A stretch of 64,000 nucleotides of DNA from Bifidobacterium tibiigranuli (GCF_009371885.1 NZ_QLZA01000001.1:1-64000), one strand, 5' to 3'; positions 34,511 to 43,696 are shown, numbered from the stretch's first letter. The notes: generated by a model not told the origin, from the letters alone. Made by a program: numbers and translations.

Positions 34511-35672
34511 GTGCACAAGGTGCTTGCCCAGCGAGCAGATGGCGTAGCATCATGTCAAGCTGGACGAGGTTCATACTTTCGTCTGCACCGTTAGCCCAAA
34601 GACGGATCAACGACGATTCAGCAGCTTCAACGTGAATCCAGAGCTGACTGCTGTCCGCCTGTATGGCAGCCAATGCGGCGGCATCGTGCAGCATAGCGGA
34701 GTCACTCCGTGCTGCGGCACCGCCGAGCGGTTCCGGTGCGAACCGGAATTCGTCGATAGCCGATATGACTGGCAGCGAAAAACGCTGGCAGAGCCGGGCG
34801 AAGGCAGTAATATTTGCAAGCGCCCTCGCATCGACTAGCATGCGATCGCGCGGGCCATGCGGCGTGATAACGCCGACGGAATGGCCATACACTCGCGCGA
34901 ATCCCAATGCGATCGAGGCATCGCTTGGACTGCCCAGATACAGCGACGTGTCATCATCGGTGATGGCGTCGAACAGCTCGGCAATGTCAATATGGCGCTG
35001 CGCAGAGGTTGTGAGTTCGTGCGCCGGGGCATCGAACACCGGTGCGGCTGTGCCTATCACTGAAGGCAGGAAGGAGAGCAGGAATCGTGCGAAATCTGCA
35101 GCATCGTTGAGACTCTGCGCGACATAGCTGAAATCGGACTGTCGGGATTCAGCGGTCGCCTCGCATGTGATACCGGTGGCTTGCAGAATAGTCGTGGGTG
35201 AGTTGACGGCAAATGAAGCGTTTAGATCGGCAGCGATGATGAAATCCGAGAGTGCCAGGCAGCTGGCGAGCGGACCGGTCACCGAACCTTGCACAATCGA
35301 CACAATTGGCGAGCTGTGGGAATACCGTGCCAACGCCATGCGCAACGCATCGCAACGCAGCGTCGCGGAGCGCACATTGTCATCTTCGTCTCCGCCCTCA
35401 CAACCATTCCAGCAGATGACGAGCGGCAGTCGCATGGACGAGATCATGCCAAGCCGCGGGAACGAGCACGTCTCCTGCTTCGGCAAGCCTTTATCCTGGG
35501 AGCATTGGTCTTGTACGCACTGTGCAACATCAATGGTCGCCGCTACGACGTCCCTGCCGAAGATGTGCAGCACCGACCAGGACCAGACCGAGTCGTGCGA
35601 AGAGACGGGATAGTGGTCTGTATCAACATCGTCGGCCAGATTTGCGAAAAAATCAGCGGAATGCTGTGTCAT
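34506..35672 (-). CDS. Degenerate carboxyltransferase-like protein (PccB/crotonase fold)
   Basis: This 388-residue protein, against about 520 for acyl-CoA carboxylase beta chains, retains their outline: an N-domain segment 'SIVQGSVTGPLASCLALSDFIIAAD' and a C-domain segment 'SIALGFARVYGHSVGVITPHG' followed by 'FARLCQRFSLPVISAIDEFRF'. Much of the acyl-CoA binding region and the Gly-Gly-rich oxyanion holes are poorly kept. It is the last gene of the pxpABC-accBC operon. The ATG at 35672 follows GGAGAGG; the ATG at 35720 (ATGA overlap with accBC) is an alternative. It may be a subunit or scaffold of the biotin-dependent complex, or a decaying gene. Confidence 0.6.
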   Translation of the reverse strand: MTQHSADFFANLADDVDTDHYPVSSHDSVWSWSVLHIFGRDVVAATIDVAQCVQDQCSQDKGLPKQETCSFPRLGMISSMRLPLVICWNGCEGGDEDDNVRSATLRCDALRMALARYSHSSPIVSIVQGSVTGPLASCLALSDFIIAADLNASFAVNSPTTILQATGITCEATAESRQSDFSYVAQSLNDAADFARFLLSFLPSVIGTAAPVFDAPAHELTTSAQRHIDIAELFDAITDDDTSLYLGSPSDASIALGFARVYGHSVGVITPHGPRDRMLVDARALANITAFARLCQRFSLPVISAIDEFRFAPEPLGGAAARSDSAMLHDAAALAAIQADSSQLWIHVEAAESSLIRLWANGADESMNLVQLDMMLRHLLAGQAPCAR

Positions 35673-35716
35673 ATGGGTTTCCTCTCCGAGCGAATCGTCG
35701 ATCAGAACGCTTGACG

Positions 35717-37606
35717 TCATTTGATGGTGAGCAACGGTTGCCCTGTGGCGAAGGTGTCGCCGAATTTGACCAGCATCGCCGTGACCGTGCCGGCATGCGG
35801 GGCGCGGACGATCTGCTCCATCTTCATGCTTTCGATGACCAGCAGCGAATCACCTTCATGAACGACATCCGAGACATGCACGCTTTCCTTGACGACGGTG
35901 CCGCCCATAGGAGCGAGCACATCGCCGGGATTATGCGCCAGCGCCGCAGGCCCGCCGGAATTGTTCGCGCTCTGCTGACGATAACGGGTGGGCGCAGGTG
36001 AAGCGGCGCTTGCAACGGTTTGCATGCCGCTGGTGATGGCGTTGTCGAGAAACCCCTCGGGGAAGCGCAGAGATACGCGACGACCGTTCAACTCGATGAT
36101 CGCAGTGTGCAGTTCAGTCGATTGCTTGGCTGGCTGAGCAAGCTGAACAGTGGCATCGTCGGGGGACTTCAGAGTATTCGCGAAGTCATTCTCAATCCAT
36201 CGCGTATACACAGAGAAGCCTTGCTCGCTGCCGATGAACGCCGGTTCATTGACGATCGCGCGGTGGAAGGGGAGCACGGTGGTTATGCCATCGATGGTGT
36301 ACTCGGCCAGCGCGCGTCGCGCTCTGGCAAGCGCCACGGCTCGCGTGGGGCCGGTGACGACCAGCTTCGCCAGCAGCGAGTCGAAGGCCGGAGCGACGCT
36401 ATCGCCTTCCTCGACTCCGGAATCCACGCGCACGCCCGGCCCTCCGGGTTCGTGATACCGCGTGATCGTCCCAGTCTGGGGCATGAAGTCATGTGCCGGG
36501 TCTTCGGCATTGATACGGAACTCGAAGGCATGGCCGTGGGCGGTCGCGTCCGTATCAGGGACATGCCCGCCGGCTGCGATGCGGAACTGCTCGCAGACCA
36601 GGTCGATGCCGGTGACCTCCTCGGATACGGTATGTTCCACCTGCAGCCGTGTGTTGACCTCAAGGAACGATATGGTGCCATCCGTGCTGAGCAGAAACTC
36701 GCAGGTTCCGGCCCCGACATACCCTGCTTCGTGCAGCAGCGCCTTGGAGGACTCCACCAGCAGGCGATGCTGCTCGTCGCTCAGGAACGGGGCAGGAGCT
36801 TCTTCCACGAGTTTCTGATTGCGCCGCTGCAAGGAACAGTCTCTGGTGCTGATGATCGTGACGTCGCCGTACATATCGGCAAGGCATTGCGTTTCGACAT
36901 GGCGAGGATGGTCAAGATACTTTTCGACGAAGCATTCGCCGCGCCCAAAGGAGGCGATGGCTTCGCGGGTCGCCGATTCAAAGGCCTCGGGTATCTCGTC
37001 GAAGCGGTGGGCGATTTTCAGCCCTTTGCCGCCCCCGCCGAATGCGGCTTTGATGGCGATGGGCATTCCCGCCGTGCGGGCGAAGTCTTCGATCTCCTCG
37101 ACGCTAGTGACCGGGTCGACTGTGCCGGGGGCCAATGGCGCGCCAACGAGCGTAGCGATATGACGTGCGGCGACCTTGTTGCCGAGCGTCGCAATCGCCT
37201 GGGGGCTGGGCCCTATCCAGACCAGACCGGCGTCGATGACGCGCTGGGCGAATTCATCGCTTTCGGACAAGAAGCCGTATCCGGGGTGAATCGCCTCGGC
37301 GTGGCACTGCTTGGCGATGTCAAGAATGCGGTCGATATTCAGATAGGTGTCTTTGGCACTGGAACCATTGAGGGAGTAGGCCTCATCGGCTAAGGAAACG
37401 AACAGGCTGTCGCGGTCCTGCTCGGCATAGATCGCGATGCCAGTCAGATCGGCATCATGCGCGGCCCGCAGCACGCGGACGGCGATTTCGCCGCGATTGG
37501 CGACCAGCACCCGGTGGAAGGGTCGTGCGGCTTGGGTTGTGGCCATTGCCATTGCATTGGGTGATTCGGGTGATATTGAATTTTCAGACACTGTGTTTTC
37601 AGACAT
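35717..37606 (-). CDS. Biotin carboxylase fused to biotin carboxyl carrier protein
   Basis: This 629-residue protein has an ATP-grasp biotin carboxylase domain (about 30-480) with 'FHRVLVANRGEIAVRVLRA', 'AIKAAFGGGGKGLKIAH', 'FLEVNTRLQVEHTVSEEVTG' and 'EFRINAEDP'. The C-terminal biotinyl domain has 'LLVIESMKMEQIVRAPHAG', with Lys595 carrying biotin. It carboxylates biotin using ATP and bicarbonate and hands CO2 to a carboxyltransferase. In the usual actinobacterial case that is an acyl-CoA carboxylase; here it sits directly after pxpC, whose family is related to the carboxyltransferase part of urea carboxylase, so a lactam or amide substrate is possible. Confidence 0.9.
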   Translation of the reverse strand: MSENTVSENSISPESPNAMAMATTQAARPFHRVLVANRGEIAVRVLRAAHDADLTGIAIYAEQDRDSLFVSLADEAYSLNGSSAKDTYLNIDRILDIAKQCHAEAIHPGYGFLSESDEFAQRVIDAGLVWIGPSPQAIATLGNKVAARHIATLVGAPLAPGTVDPVTSVEEIEDFARTAGMPIAIKAAFGGGGKGLKIAHRFDEIPEAFESATREAIASFGRGECFVEKYLDHPRHVETQCLADMYGDVTIISTRDCSLQRRNQKLVEEAPAPFLSDEQHRLLVESSKALLHEAGYVGAGTCEFLLSTDGTISFLEVNTRLQVEHTVSEEVTGIDLVCEQFRIAAGGHVPDTDATAHGHAFEFRINAEDPAHDFMPQTGTITRYHEPGGPGVRVDSGVEEGDSVAPAFDSLLAKLVVTGPTRAVALARARRALAEYTIDGITTVLPFHRAIVNEPAFIGSEQGFSVYTRWIENDFANTLKSPDDATVQLAQPAKQSTELHTAIIELNGRRVSLRFPEGFLDNAITSGMQTVASAASPAPTRYRQQSANNSGGPAALAHNPGDVLAPMGGTVVKESVHVSDVVHEGDSLLVIESMKMEQIVRAPHAGTVTAMLVKFGDTFATGQPLLTIK

Positions 37607-38605
37607 CTATAAGGTCCATTCGTTCTCGGGGACGACGCGCCACGAGGCGTGCAGCAGCGCGTTGACTCGTGTGGCTATATCCGATATTGTGCGCTGCTGC
37701 TGGCGTGCGGCTGCCGATGCGCTCGTGATATCGCATAGGCTGAATCGCAGCTGCTGACCCGGCCTTGCCTGTGCGACCCGGCTTTGCCCGCAGGAGCTGA
37801 CCACGGCAAGCACTGGGTATCCGGCAGTGATGCCGCGTCCGCGTTGCAGGGCCAGCAGGGCATTGTCCGCTGGTACTTCGATGGCGCCGACCGGCACTGC
37901 GCGGGAGAGTACTTCGCCGCGGTTCTCGCTTCGTTGAGGAGTTGTGCCGGAAAGCCTGATTCCTACATGATTGCTGCGTGGGTCCACGATGTAGCGTTCC
38001 GTGGTCAGAATCTCGCCTGCATCGGTGAATTCGCTCCAGTCTGGCCCTTTGAGCACTGGCACGAGGATATCGTCGTCAAAGCGTGGCGAGGGGACGTGCA
38101 GGTTGATATAGGGGATGCCTTCGAACAGGTCGGACAGCGGAGGGGAGGGCAGGAGCGTTTCAATCGTGTCGCCGTCGTGCAGGCGCAATCCGAAGCCGAG
38201 CATGGTGTCCGGGGCGCAGCTGCCGAGCAGGCGCGGGGCGGCGAGGCTGCCGCGTATGGCGAGATAGGTGCGCAGCCCGCCGACTGCATTACCAAGCACG
38301 ACTTGCTGCCCGGCTTTGACGCTGATGGGCGTGTTCATGTCAAGCGGCTCGTCGTCCACGCTCGCGTGATCCATAGGGCTGCCGGTCACTGCGATAAGGA
38401 CGTCATCGTTGTCAACGGTAAACGTCAGTCCGTCGGCCAAGCATTCCAGCAGCGGGGCATTCGGCGCGTTGCCAACGAGTGCATTGGCTGTCCGAGCCGA
38501 TGCCTGGTCGAGCGCACCATATACGGACAGTCCGCGCACTGGTCCTTTGCTGCGGCCCAAATCCGTGACGACGGCGTGGCCGGCGTAATTCACCGTTATC
38601 GTCAT
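37607..38605 (-). CDS. pxpC: 5-oxoprolinase subunit PxpC (KipA/allophanate hydrolase subunit 2 family)
   Basis: This 332-residue protein matches the KipA/PxpC family: 'RGLSVYGALDQASARTANALVGN', 'VVLGNAVGGLRTYLAIRGSL' and 'YIVDPRSNHVGIRLSG'. With PxpB it forms the part of the ATP-dependent 5-oxoprolinase that phosphorylates the lactam, while PxpA opens it. GGAGGTG lies 6 bases before the ATG, which overlaps the pxpB stop. PxpB and PxpC are homologous to the two halves of the urea carboxylase carboxyltransferase domain, and here the gene abuts a biotin carboxylase gene. Confidence 0.9.
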   Translation of the reverse strand: MTITVNYAGHAVVTDLGRSKGPVRGLSVYGALDQASARTANALVGNAPNAPLLECLADGLTFTVDNDDVLIAVTGSPMDHASVDDEPLDMNTPISVKAGQQVVLGNAVGGLRTYLAIRGSLAAPRLLGSCAPDTMLGFGLRLHDGDTIETLLPSPPLSDLFEGIPYINLHVPSPRFDDDILVPVLKGPDWSEFTDAGEILTTERYIVDPRSNHVGIRLSGTTPQRSENRGEVLSRAVPVGAIEVPADNALLALQRGRGITAGYPVLAVVSSCGQSRVAQARPGQQLRFSLCDITSASAAARQQQRTISDIATRVNALLHASWRVVPENEWTL

Positions 38606-39318
38606 CGTTGCACCTCCATATCGCGCATGGCGCGTCCGTTGTATTGATCCCATTGCGATTCTTCGATGGCGCGGAATCGAATGTGATCGCCGGGCCGATA
38701 CGGCACCAGATCGGGGTCGTCCAGATCCATCAATTGAATCGGGGTAATGCCGATGGCTCTCCACCCGCTCGGTGCCTTTACCGGCCCGATAACGCCTTGC
38801 CGTCCGGCCAGTGAAACCGATTGGGCAGGCACCGAGAGCCGAGGGTCGTCCAAGCGCGGAATGGGTTTGGCGAACTCCGGACCGTCGGTCATGCACGATG
38901 CTGCAGGGCCTCCCAAGCATCGCACGATAAGATCCTGTGCGCCATGCAGCCGAATCACCTCAGACTGGGAGAGCTCAAGATAGTCCGCCACAAATGGCAG
39001 ATCGGGGCCATACTCGCTGCCGTACACTACGGGAACATCGAAGATGCGGGCCTGGGGCAGCGGGGCCGTGAGATCATGTGCTTGCTCAAGCAGTCTCACG
39101 AACGCCGTGACGGTGTCCGCATCGGTGAGCACTGGATCGAATTCCAGCAAGGTCGAGTTGTAGGTCGGTACGGCATTATAGAGCCCCGGCAGCTGCGTCA
39201 TGCCCAGCAGTCGCGACAGATTGTGCACGGTGCGCCAGTCCTCGTCGTCCTCGCTGCTCGTGGATTCCACGCGCAACCCGCACTCGCCGCAGGGCGATAT
39301 CAGCAATGGGTTCGTCAT
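38602..39318 (-). CDS. pxpB: 5-oxoprolinase subunit PxpB (KipI family)
   Basis: This 238-residue protein has the KipI/AHS1 pattern: 'RTVHNLSRLLGMTQLPGLYNAVPTYNSTLLEFDP', 'FDVPVVYGSEYGPDLPFVADYL', 'RLSVPAQSVSLAGRQGVIGP' and 'SGWRAIGITPIQLMD'. It partners PxpC. Its ATG shares one base with the pxpA stop (TGATG) and its stop overlaps pxpC, so pxpABC is tightly coupled. Confidence 0.92.
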   Translation of the reverse strand: MTNPLLISPCGECGLRVESTSSEDDEDWRTVHNLSRLLGMTQLPGLYNAVPTYNSTLLEFDPVLTDADTVTAFVRLLEQAHDLTAPLPQARIFDVPVVYGSEYGPDLPFVADYLELSQSEVIRLHGAQDLIVRCLGGPAASCMTDGPEFAKPIPRLDDPRLSVPAQSVSLAGRQGVIGPVKAPSGWRAIGITPIQLMDLDDPDLVPYRPGDHIRFRAIEESQWDQYNGRAMRDMEVQR

Positions 39319-40097
39319 CAGATGCTCGCAAACCGGTGGATGGTGATGCCGGCCTCTGCAACGCGCTGACGCACGACTTTGGCGATGCCAAGCCCGTTCG
39401 CTCCATCGCTGTGTAGCAGAATGGTGTCGACGTGCCGTTGCAGCTCCTTGCCATTGCGACTGACCAGAATGCCGTCCTTGACCAAGCGAATGGTGCGCGC
39501 TGCGATTTCCTCGGGGTCGCTGAGTACTGCTCCCGGCAGTCCTCGGGGTGTTAGCGTGCCGTCGTCCTCATAGCTGCGGTCGATGTTGCCGACCATGGCG
39601 ATCTTGAGGCCGCGCTCGCGTGCGAGGTCCGCCGTCTGCCCCGGCTGCGTGTAGAGCACGATGGACGGGTCGACCGAGTAGATGGCGTCGACCATTGCTT
39701 TCGCATAGTCCGGCCTCGTGATGACGCTGTTGCCCAGCTTGCCGTGCGGGCACAGATGCGTGACCTTGGTGCCGTGCGCGGCGGCGAAGGCCTGCAGCGC
39801 GCCGAGCTGGTAGATGATGTCCGTGCGCACTTCCGTCTCGCTCAGCTCCATCATGCGCCTGCCGAATCCCACGCGGTCGGGGAAGGAGGGGTGCGCGCCG
39901 ATGCCGATGCCGCGCTGCGCGCACAGACTCACAATCCTGTCCATGGTCCGCGGGTCCCCGGCGTGGTAGCCGCACGCGATGTTGGCCGAGGTGATGATTT
40001 CCAGGAACGCATCATCGTCTCCCATGCGCCACTGGCCATAGCTTTCGCCCATATCGGCGACCAGATCGATCGTCGCTGTTGTGCCACTGCCTTGCAT
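39318..40097 (-). CDS. pxpA: 5-oxoprolinase subunit PxpA (LamB/YcsF family)
   Basis: This 259-residue TIM-barrel-like protein has 'IDLVADMGESYGQWRMGDD', 'ITSANIACGYHAGDPRTMDRIV', 'IGIGAHPSFPDRVGFGRRMM' and 'VTHLCPHGKLGN', the YcsF/PxpA signature. With PxpBC it converts 5-oxo-L-proline to glutamate using ATP. It is the first gene of a five-gene operon that continues through pxpB, pxpC, a biotin carboxylase fusion and a carboxyltransferase-like gene. A divergent LysR gene lies 197 bases upstream. Confidence 0.92.
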   Translation of the reverse strand: MQGSGTTATIDLVADMGESYGQWRMGDDDAFLEIITSANIACGYHAGDPRTMDRIVSLCAQRGIGIGAHPSFPDRVGFGRRMMELSETEVRTDIIYQLGALQAFAAAHGTKVTHLCPHGKLGNSVITRPDYAKAMVDAIYSVDPSIVLYTQPGQTADLARERGLKIAMVGNIDRSYEDDGTLTPRGLPGAVLSDPEEIAARTIRLVKDGILVSRNGKELQRHVDTILLHSDGANGLGIAKVVRQRVAEAGITIHRFASI

Positions 40098-40224
40098 AAT
40101 GCCACCCTTTCCTTGAAGTCGTTTCCTTGCCGGGTTCGTTACACCCGCACGGGTCTGTGTCCTGTGTGGGCTTTGATATTCACATCATGGGTGTGTCAAT
40201 GTATCGGCTATGTTTCCTAAGTAG

Positions 40225-40249
40225 TAATATATGATTTACTTATATATTA
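40225..40249. promoter_or_regulatory. LysR-type operator candidate between pxpA and lysR 1
   Basis: TAATATAT (40225-40232) and ATATATTA (40242-40249) are perfect arms 9 bases apart in a very AT-rich divergent gap, 46 bases before the LysR gene. The dyad and position fit a LysR binding site that controls pxpA. Confidence 0.55.
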
Positions 40250-40294
40250 AAACTTCTTGAAAGTCTGGAACATTCCCTATCGATTGGGGTACGT

Positions 40295-41332
40295 ATGGAG
40301 ACTCGTCGGCTGCACCAGTTCATTGTCATCGTCGATTCCGCCTCGATGACCCGCGCCGCGCAGCTGCTGCATGTCGCGCAACCGGCGCTGAGCCAAAGCA
40401 TTGCGATACTCGAACGCGATATGAACCAGCAGCTGCTCACGCGGCGGCATGTCGGCGTGGTGCCGACGGCTGCGGGGTGGTCGCTGTATCGATATGCCAA
40501 AGACATCGTGCGACTCGAGGAAACCGCGCGCCAGCAGGTGCAAGAGGGGTATGAGTCCCCGCAGGAGACCGTGACCTTCGGCGTGGCCCCGTTCAGCATC
40601 ACGCCTGCGTTCATGGTCCGATTGGTTGCGGAGATCAAGCGGCAGTACCCGCGCATAACCCTGCGCATTGTCGAGGCGCTATCGGTCGTGCACAGCCAGG
40701 CGGTGAAGCTGGGGCAGCTGGATGTCGCGCTGATCTACCATCCCGGGCCGGTCAAGGGTGTCAAGCTGCAGACGGTGCTGCATGACCGCTTGTGTTTCGT
40801 AGCCCCACGAGATGACGCAGCTTTCATAGGAGCAGCGGGTAGGGAAGCAGACGCTGGCTTGGGCACAACGGCGTTGAATACGACAGGGAACATAACGACG
40901 CTGGGTCATAACAGGCAACAAAGCCACAGTCAGAATGCGCCGGCAACCAAACCGCGTGGCGTGCGCTGGGCGGATATCACGGACCGAGACCTCATTCTCC
41001 CGCGATCCACGCATACGCTCAGGGCCTTGGTCGAGCAGGCCTACAGCGTGAATATGAGCATACCGCAGGTGTCGTTGGAGCTTGAGCATACCGCGCCGCT
41101 GCCCGAGGCGGTGAGCCGGGGGATAGGAGATACGATTCTTCCCTCGCATGTGGCACAGGCCGTATTCGACAGCGAGAAGTTCGCCATCATGCCCTTGCGC
41201 GAACCTTCGGTCGAAGTGCGCTTCGCTCTGGCGACATCCGCCGAGGCAACGCATTCGCGCGGCACCGAAGTGGTCACTCAGGTGCTGCGCGACACCATAA
41301 GCGACCAGGAAATCAGCGACAACGGCTTCTGA
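40295..41332 (+). CDS. LysR-family regulator 1 (Nac/Cbl-like), divergent from the pxp operon
   Basis: This 345-residue protein has an N-terminal HTH ('ASMTRAAQLLHVAQPALSQSI') and an effector domain. 'RIVEALSVVHSQAVKLGQLD' followed by 'VALIYHPG' is closely similar to LysR 2 at 45763-46719. Compared with that protein it has an extra low-complexity stretch at about 174-221, rich in Thr, Asn, Gln and Ala. As LysR proteins usually regulate the divergent gene, it probably controls pxpABC-accBC in response to 5-oxoproline or a related compound; that ligand is inferred. Confidence 0.85.
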   Translation: METRRLHQFIVIVDSASMTRAAQLLHVAQPALSQSIAILERDMNQQLLTRRHVGVVPTAAGWSLYRYAKDIVRLEETARQQVQEGYESPQETVTFGVAPFSITPAFMVRLVAEIKRQYPRITLRIVEALSVVHSQAVKLGQLDVALIYHPGPVKGVKLQTVLHDRLCFVAPRDDAAFIGAAGREADAGLGTTALNTTGNITTLGHNRQQSHSQNAPATKPRGVRWADITDRDLILPRSTHTLRALVEQAYSVNMSIPQVSLELEHTAPLPEAVSRGIGDTILPSHVAQAVFDSEKFAIMPLREPSVEVRFALATSAEATHSRGTEVVTQVLRDTISDQEISDNGF

Positions 41333-41364
41333 GGCTCTGCACATAGGCGAACCCAGGAATGAAT

Positions 41365-41392
41365 GAGCCGACGCAGCACCGTGCGTCGGCTC
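41365..41392. terminator. Hairpin between LysR 1 and aspartate aminotransferase genes
   Basis: GAGCCGACGCA (41365-41375) pairs with TGCGTCGGCTC (41382-41392) around GCACCG. It lies in a 112-base convergent gap. There is no long T-run. Confidence 0.65.
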
Positions 41393-41444
41393 AAGAGTCG
41401 TCGGATATTCAGCTCAGAAGCCAAAGTCTGGGCCGTCGCGGGCG

Positions 41445-42653
41445 CTATTGCAGCACGGCGATGGCCTGCTCGATACTGTCGAAGGCATCGCCTAGCACCT
41501 GGATGGAGGTGGCGAAGGAGATGCGGAAGTAGGGCGAGAGGCCATAGGCCGTGCCTGGAACCGTACCCACCGAGGCTTGGGACAGGAAGTAGTCGCTTAC
41601 GGCCGCGTCGTCGCCAAGTACCGTTCCGTCGGGGCAGTGGCGTCCGATCAGTCCGGCGCAGTTCACGTAGATATAGAACGCACCGTCCGGCGACAGGCAG
41701 GACAGTCCGTCGATCTGGTTGATCCGTTCGACGGCGAAATCCCTGCGTTCGTGGTAGGCCTGCACCATGTCGCCCACGGCGCTCTGATCTCCGGTCAGCG
41801 CTGCGGCGGCCGCAGCCTGGCTAACTGACGAGGCGCAGGATGATATCTGCGAGACGAGCTTGTTCATGGCACCGATCAGTGCCTTTGGTCCGATGCCGAA
41901 TCCGATGCGCCACCCGGTCATGGCGTAGGTCTTCGACACACCGTTGACCGTCAGAATCCTGTTGGCGAGATCGGGCGCGATGCTGACCAGCCCTTTCGGC
42001 TTGGCGTCGGAGAATACGATTTCGTTGTAGATGTCGTCGCACAGCACCAGCACGTCGCTGTGCTTGCGCAGCACATCGGCCAGCGCCTGCAACTCGGATG
42101 TGGAATATACCGCGCCGGAAGGATTGCTGGGCGAGTTGAGAATCAGCCAGCGCGTGGAGTCGCTGATAGCCTGCTCAAGCTCATCCGCAGTCATCTTGAA
42201 GCCGTCGGCTTCCGTGGTCTCGACGACCACGGGGGTTCCTGAATTCATGATGGCCATATCGGTGTACGACACCCAGTAGGGCGCGGGCACGATCACCTCG
42301 TCGCCAGGGCACAGCGTCGCCATCAATGCCAGCGCGATCACCTGCTTGCCGCCCACGCCCACGCATATCTCGTCGTCCTCGCAGGGCCGGCCATACCGGC
42401 GCAGGTAGTACTGCCTGATGGCGTTGCGCAGCTCGGGCGTGCCGTTGGCCGAAGTGTAGCGCGTCTCGCCGTGTTTGATGGCCTCAACAGCAGCCTCGCA
42501 GATGGATTCGGGCGTGTCGAAGTCCGGCTGGCCCACCGTCAGCGAGAGGATGTTGCGCCCTTGGGCGCGCAGGTCGCGGACATGATCCGCTGCCACGGCG
42601 CTCGGCGACTCCTTGATGGATGTGACGCGTTCGCTCAAACGTATGCTGGGCAT
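41445..42653 (-). CDS. Aspartate aminotransferase, class I
   Basis: This 402-residue PLP enzyme has 'PSIRLSERVTSIKESPSAVA', 'ILSLTVGQPDFDTPE', 'ILNSPSNPSGAVYS', 'VLCDDIYNEIVFS' and the PLP lysine in 'VNGVSKTYAMTGWRIGFGI'. It is the AspC type Ib group, transferring amino groups between aspartate or related acids and 2-oxoglutarate. The ATG at 42653 follows AAAGGA by 6 bases. It is last in the SDR-carrier-aminotransferase operon and may use glutamate made by 5-oxoprolinase. Confidence 0.88.
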   Translation of the reverse strand: MPSIRLSERVTSIKESPSAVAADHVRDLRAQGRNILSLTVGQPDFDTPESICEAAVEAIKHGETRYTSANGTPELRNAIRQYYLRRYGRPCEDDEICVGVGGKQVIALALMATLCPGDEVIVPAPYWVSYTDMAIMNSGTPVVVETTEADGFKMTADELEQAISDSTRWLILNSPSNPSGAVYSTSELQALADVLRKHSDVLVLCDDIYNEIVFSDAKPKGLVSIAPDLANRILTVNGVSKTYAMTGWRIGFGIGPKALIGAMNKLVSQISSCASSVSQAAAAAALTGDQSAVGDMVQAYHERRDFAVERINQIDGLSCLSPDGAFYIYVNCAGLIGRHCPDGTVLGDDAAVSDYFLSQASVGTVPGTAYGLSPYFRISFATSIQVLGDAFDSIEQAIAVLQ

Positions 42654-42721
42654 GATGATCCTTTCGATAAGCATGGATTATAGATATTCGTGGGGAATGT
42701 CCCGTCACTGTTCTGGAGTCA

Positions 42722-43642
42722 TCACGACAGCAGGAAGGCGATGACGACGATAACCGGCACCGAAACCAGCGTAGTGATCAGCGTGCCGTCGCGGGCCAGC
42801 TCCTTGCCGGTGCCGAAGCGCGTGGCATAGGTGTACACGTTCTGGGCAGCCGGCAGCGCCGCCATCACCACGCAGGCCATCACGTTGGCCGGGGTGAGAT
42901 CGAACAGCCTGCTGGCGAGGAAGAAGGCGATAACCGGCTGCACGATGTTCTTGAGCACGACGGCGGTTGCCACCGGCCCCGTTGAACCGCTGGAGAGCAG
43001 CGTGCGATCGGCGGCGAAGGACATGCCGAAGGTCAGCAGCATGCCAGGCACGGAGATGCCGGACAGCAGCTGAATAGGCTCCATGATGACATTCGGGACA
43101 TGCCAATGGGTGACCATGACGATCACCCCGGCGAAACTCGCCAGCAAAATCGGATTGGCGAAGGCATGCAGCAGCGACTTGCCGATGTTGGCCTTGCGCT
43201 GCGATGTGAGTTCCAGCAGCAGCATGACGACCGGCGTGTAGATGGCGAGCTGGAACAGCAGGATCGGCGCGATCTGAGCCGCATTGCCCAGCACATAGGC
43301 GGCCAGCGGTATGCCGAGGTTGCCGGCATTGACGTATGACGACGACATGGAGCCGACGACGGTCTGCGCCCAGGATTGCTTCCATATCAGGATGCTGAAC
43401 AGCGCGTAGGCGATGACGGCCGCCACCACGCTGATCACCTGCACGGCCATAGCAGGACCGAAGACATCAGCCGGCTTGGATTTGCCGACAGTGGTGAACA
43501 GCAGCGCCGGGGAGGCGACGAAGAACACCAGCCGTGTGATGATGAGCTCGGCGTTATTGCCGAGGATGTGATTCCTTTGCAGCAAGTACCCCAGCACGAT
43601 GATCGAGCCGACGACCAGGAAACTCGAGAGAACAGCGGTCAT
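42722..43642 (-). CDS. AEC-family transporter (auxin efflux carrier/malate permease type)
   Basis: This 306-residue membrane protein of about 10 helices has the AEC features 'RLVFFVASPALLFTTVGKSK', 'YVNAGNLGIPLAAYVLGNAA' (the NxGNxG-type motif) and 'AALPAAQNVYTYATRFGTG'. Bacterial members move dicarboxylates such as malate or malonate, or amino acids. It lies between an SDR gene (54-base gap) and an aminotransferase gene (68-base gap) and is probably co-transcribed with them. Confidence 0.85.
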   Translation of the reverse strand: MTAVLSSFLVVGSIIVLGYLLQRNHILGNNAELIITRLVFFVASPALLFTTVGKSKPADVFGPAMAVQVISVVAAVIAYALFSILIWKQSWAQTVVGSMSSSYVNAGNLGIPLAAYVLGNAAQIAPILLFQLAIYTPVVMLLLELTSQRKANIGKSLLHAFANPILLASFAGVIVMVTHWHVPNVIMEPIQLLSGISVPGMLLTFGMSFAADRTLLSSGSTGPVATAVVLKNIVQPVIAFFLASRLFDLTPANVMACVVMAALPAAQNVYTYATRFGTGKELARDGTLITTLVSVPVIVVIAFLLS

Positions 43643-43696
43643 AGCCGTCGAATCCTTTGCAGATGCGTGGATGAGTTCATAAGCGCTCGCTCGCCC

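Noticed and set aside
36020..37393. 457-codon open frame opposite the biotin carboxylase fusion
   Set aside because: The opposite strand encodes clear ATP-grasp and biotinyl motifs; this frame is a codon-bias shadow.
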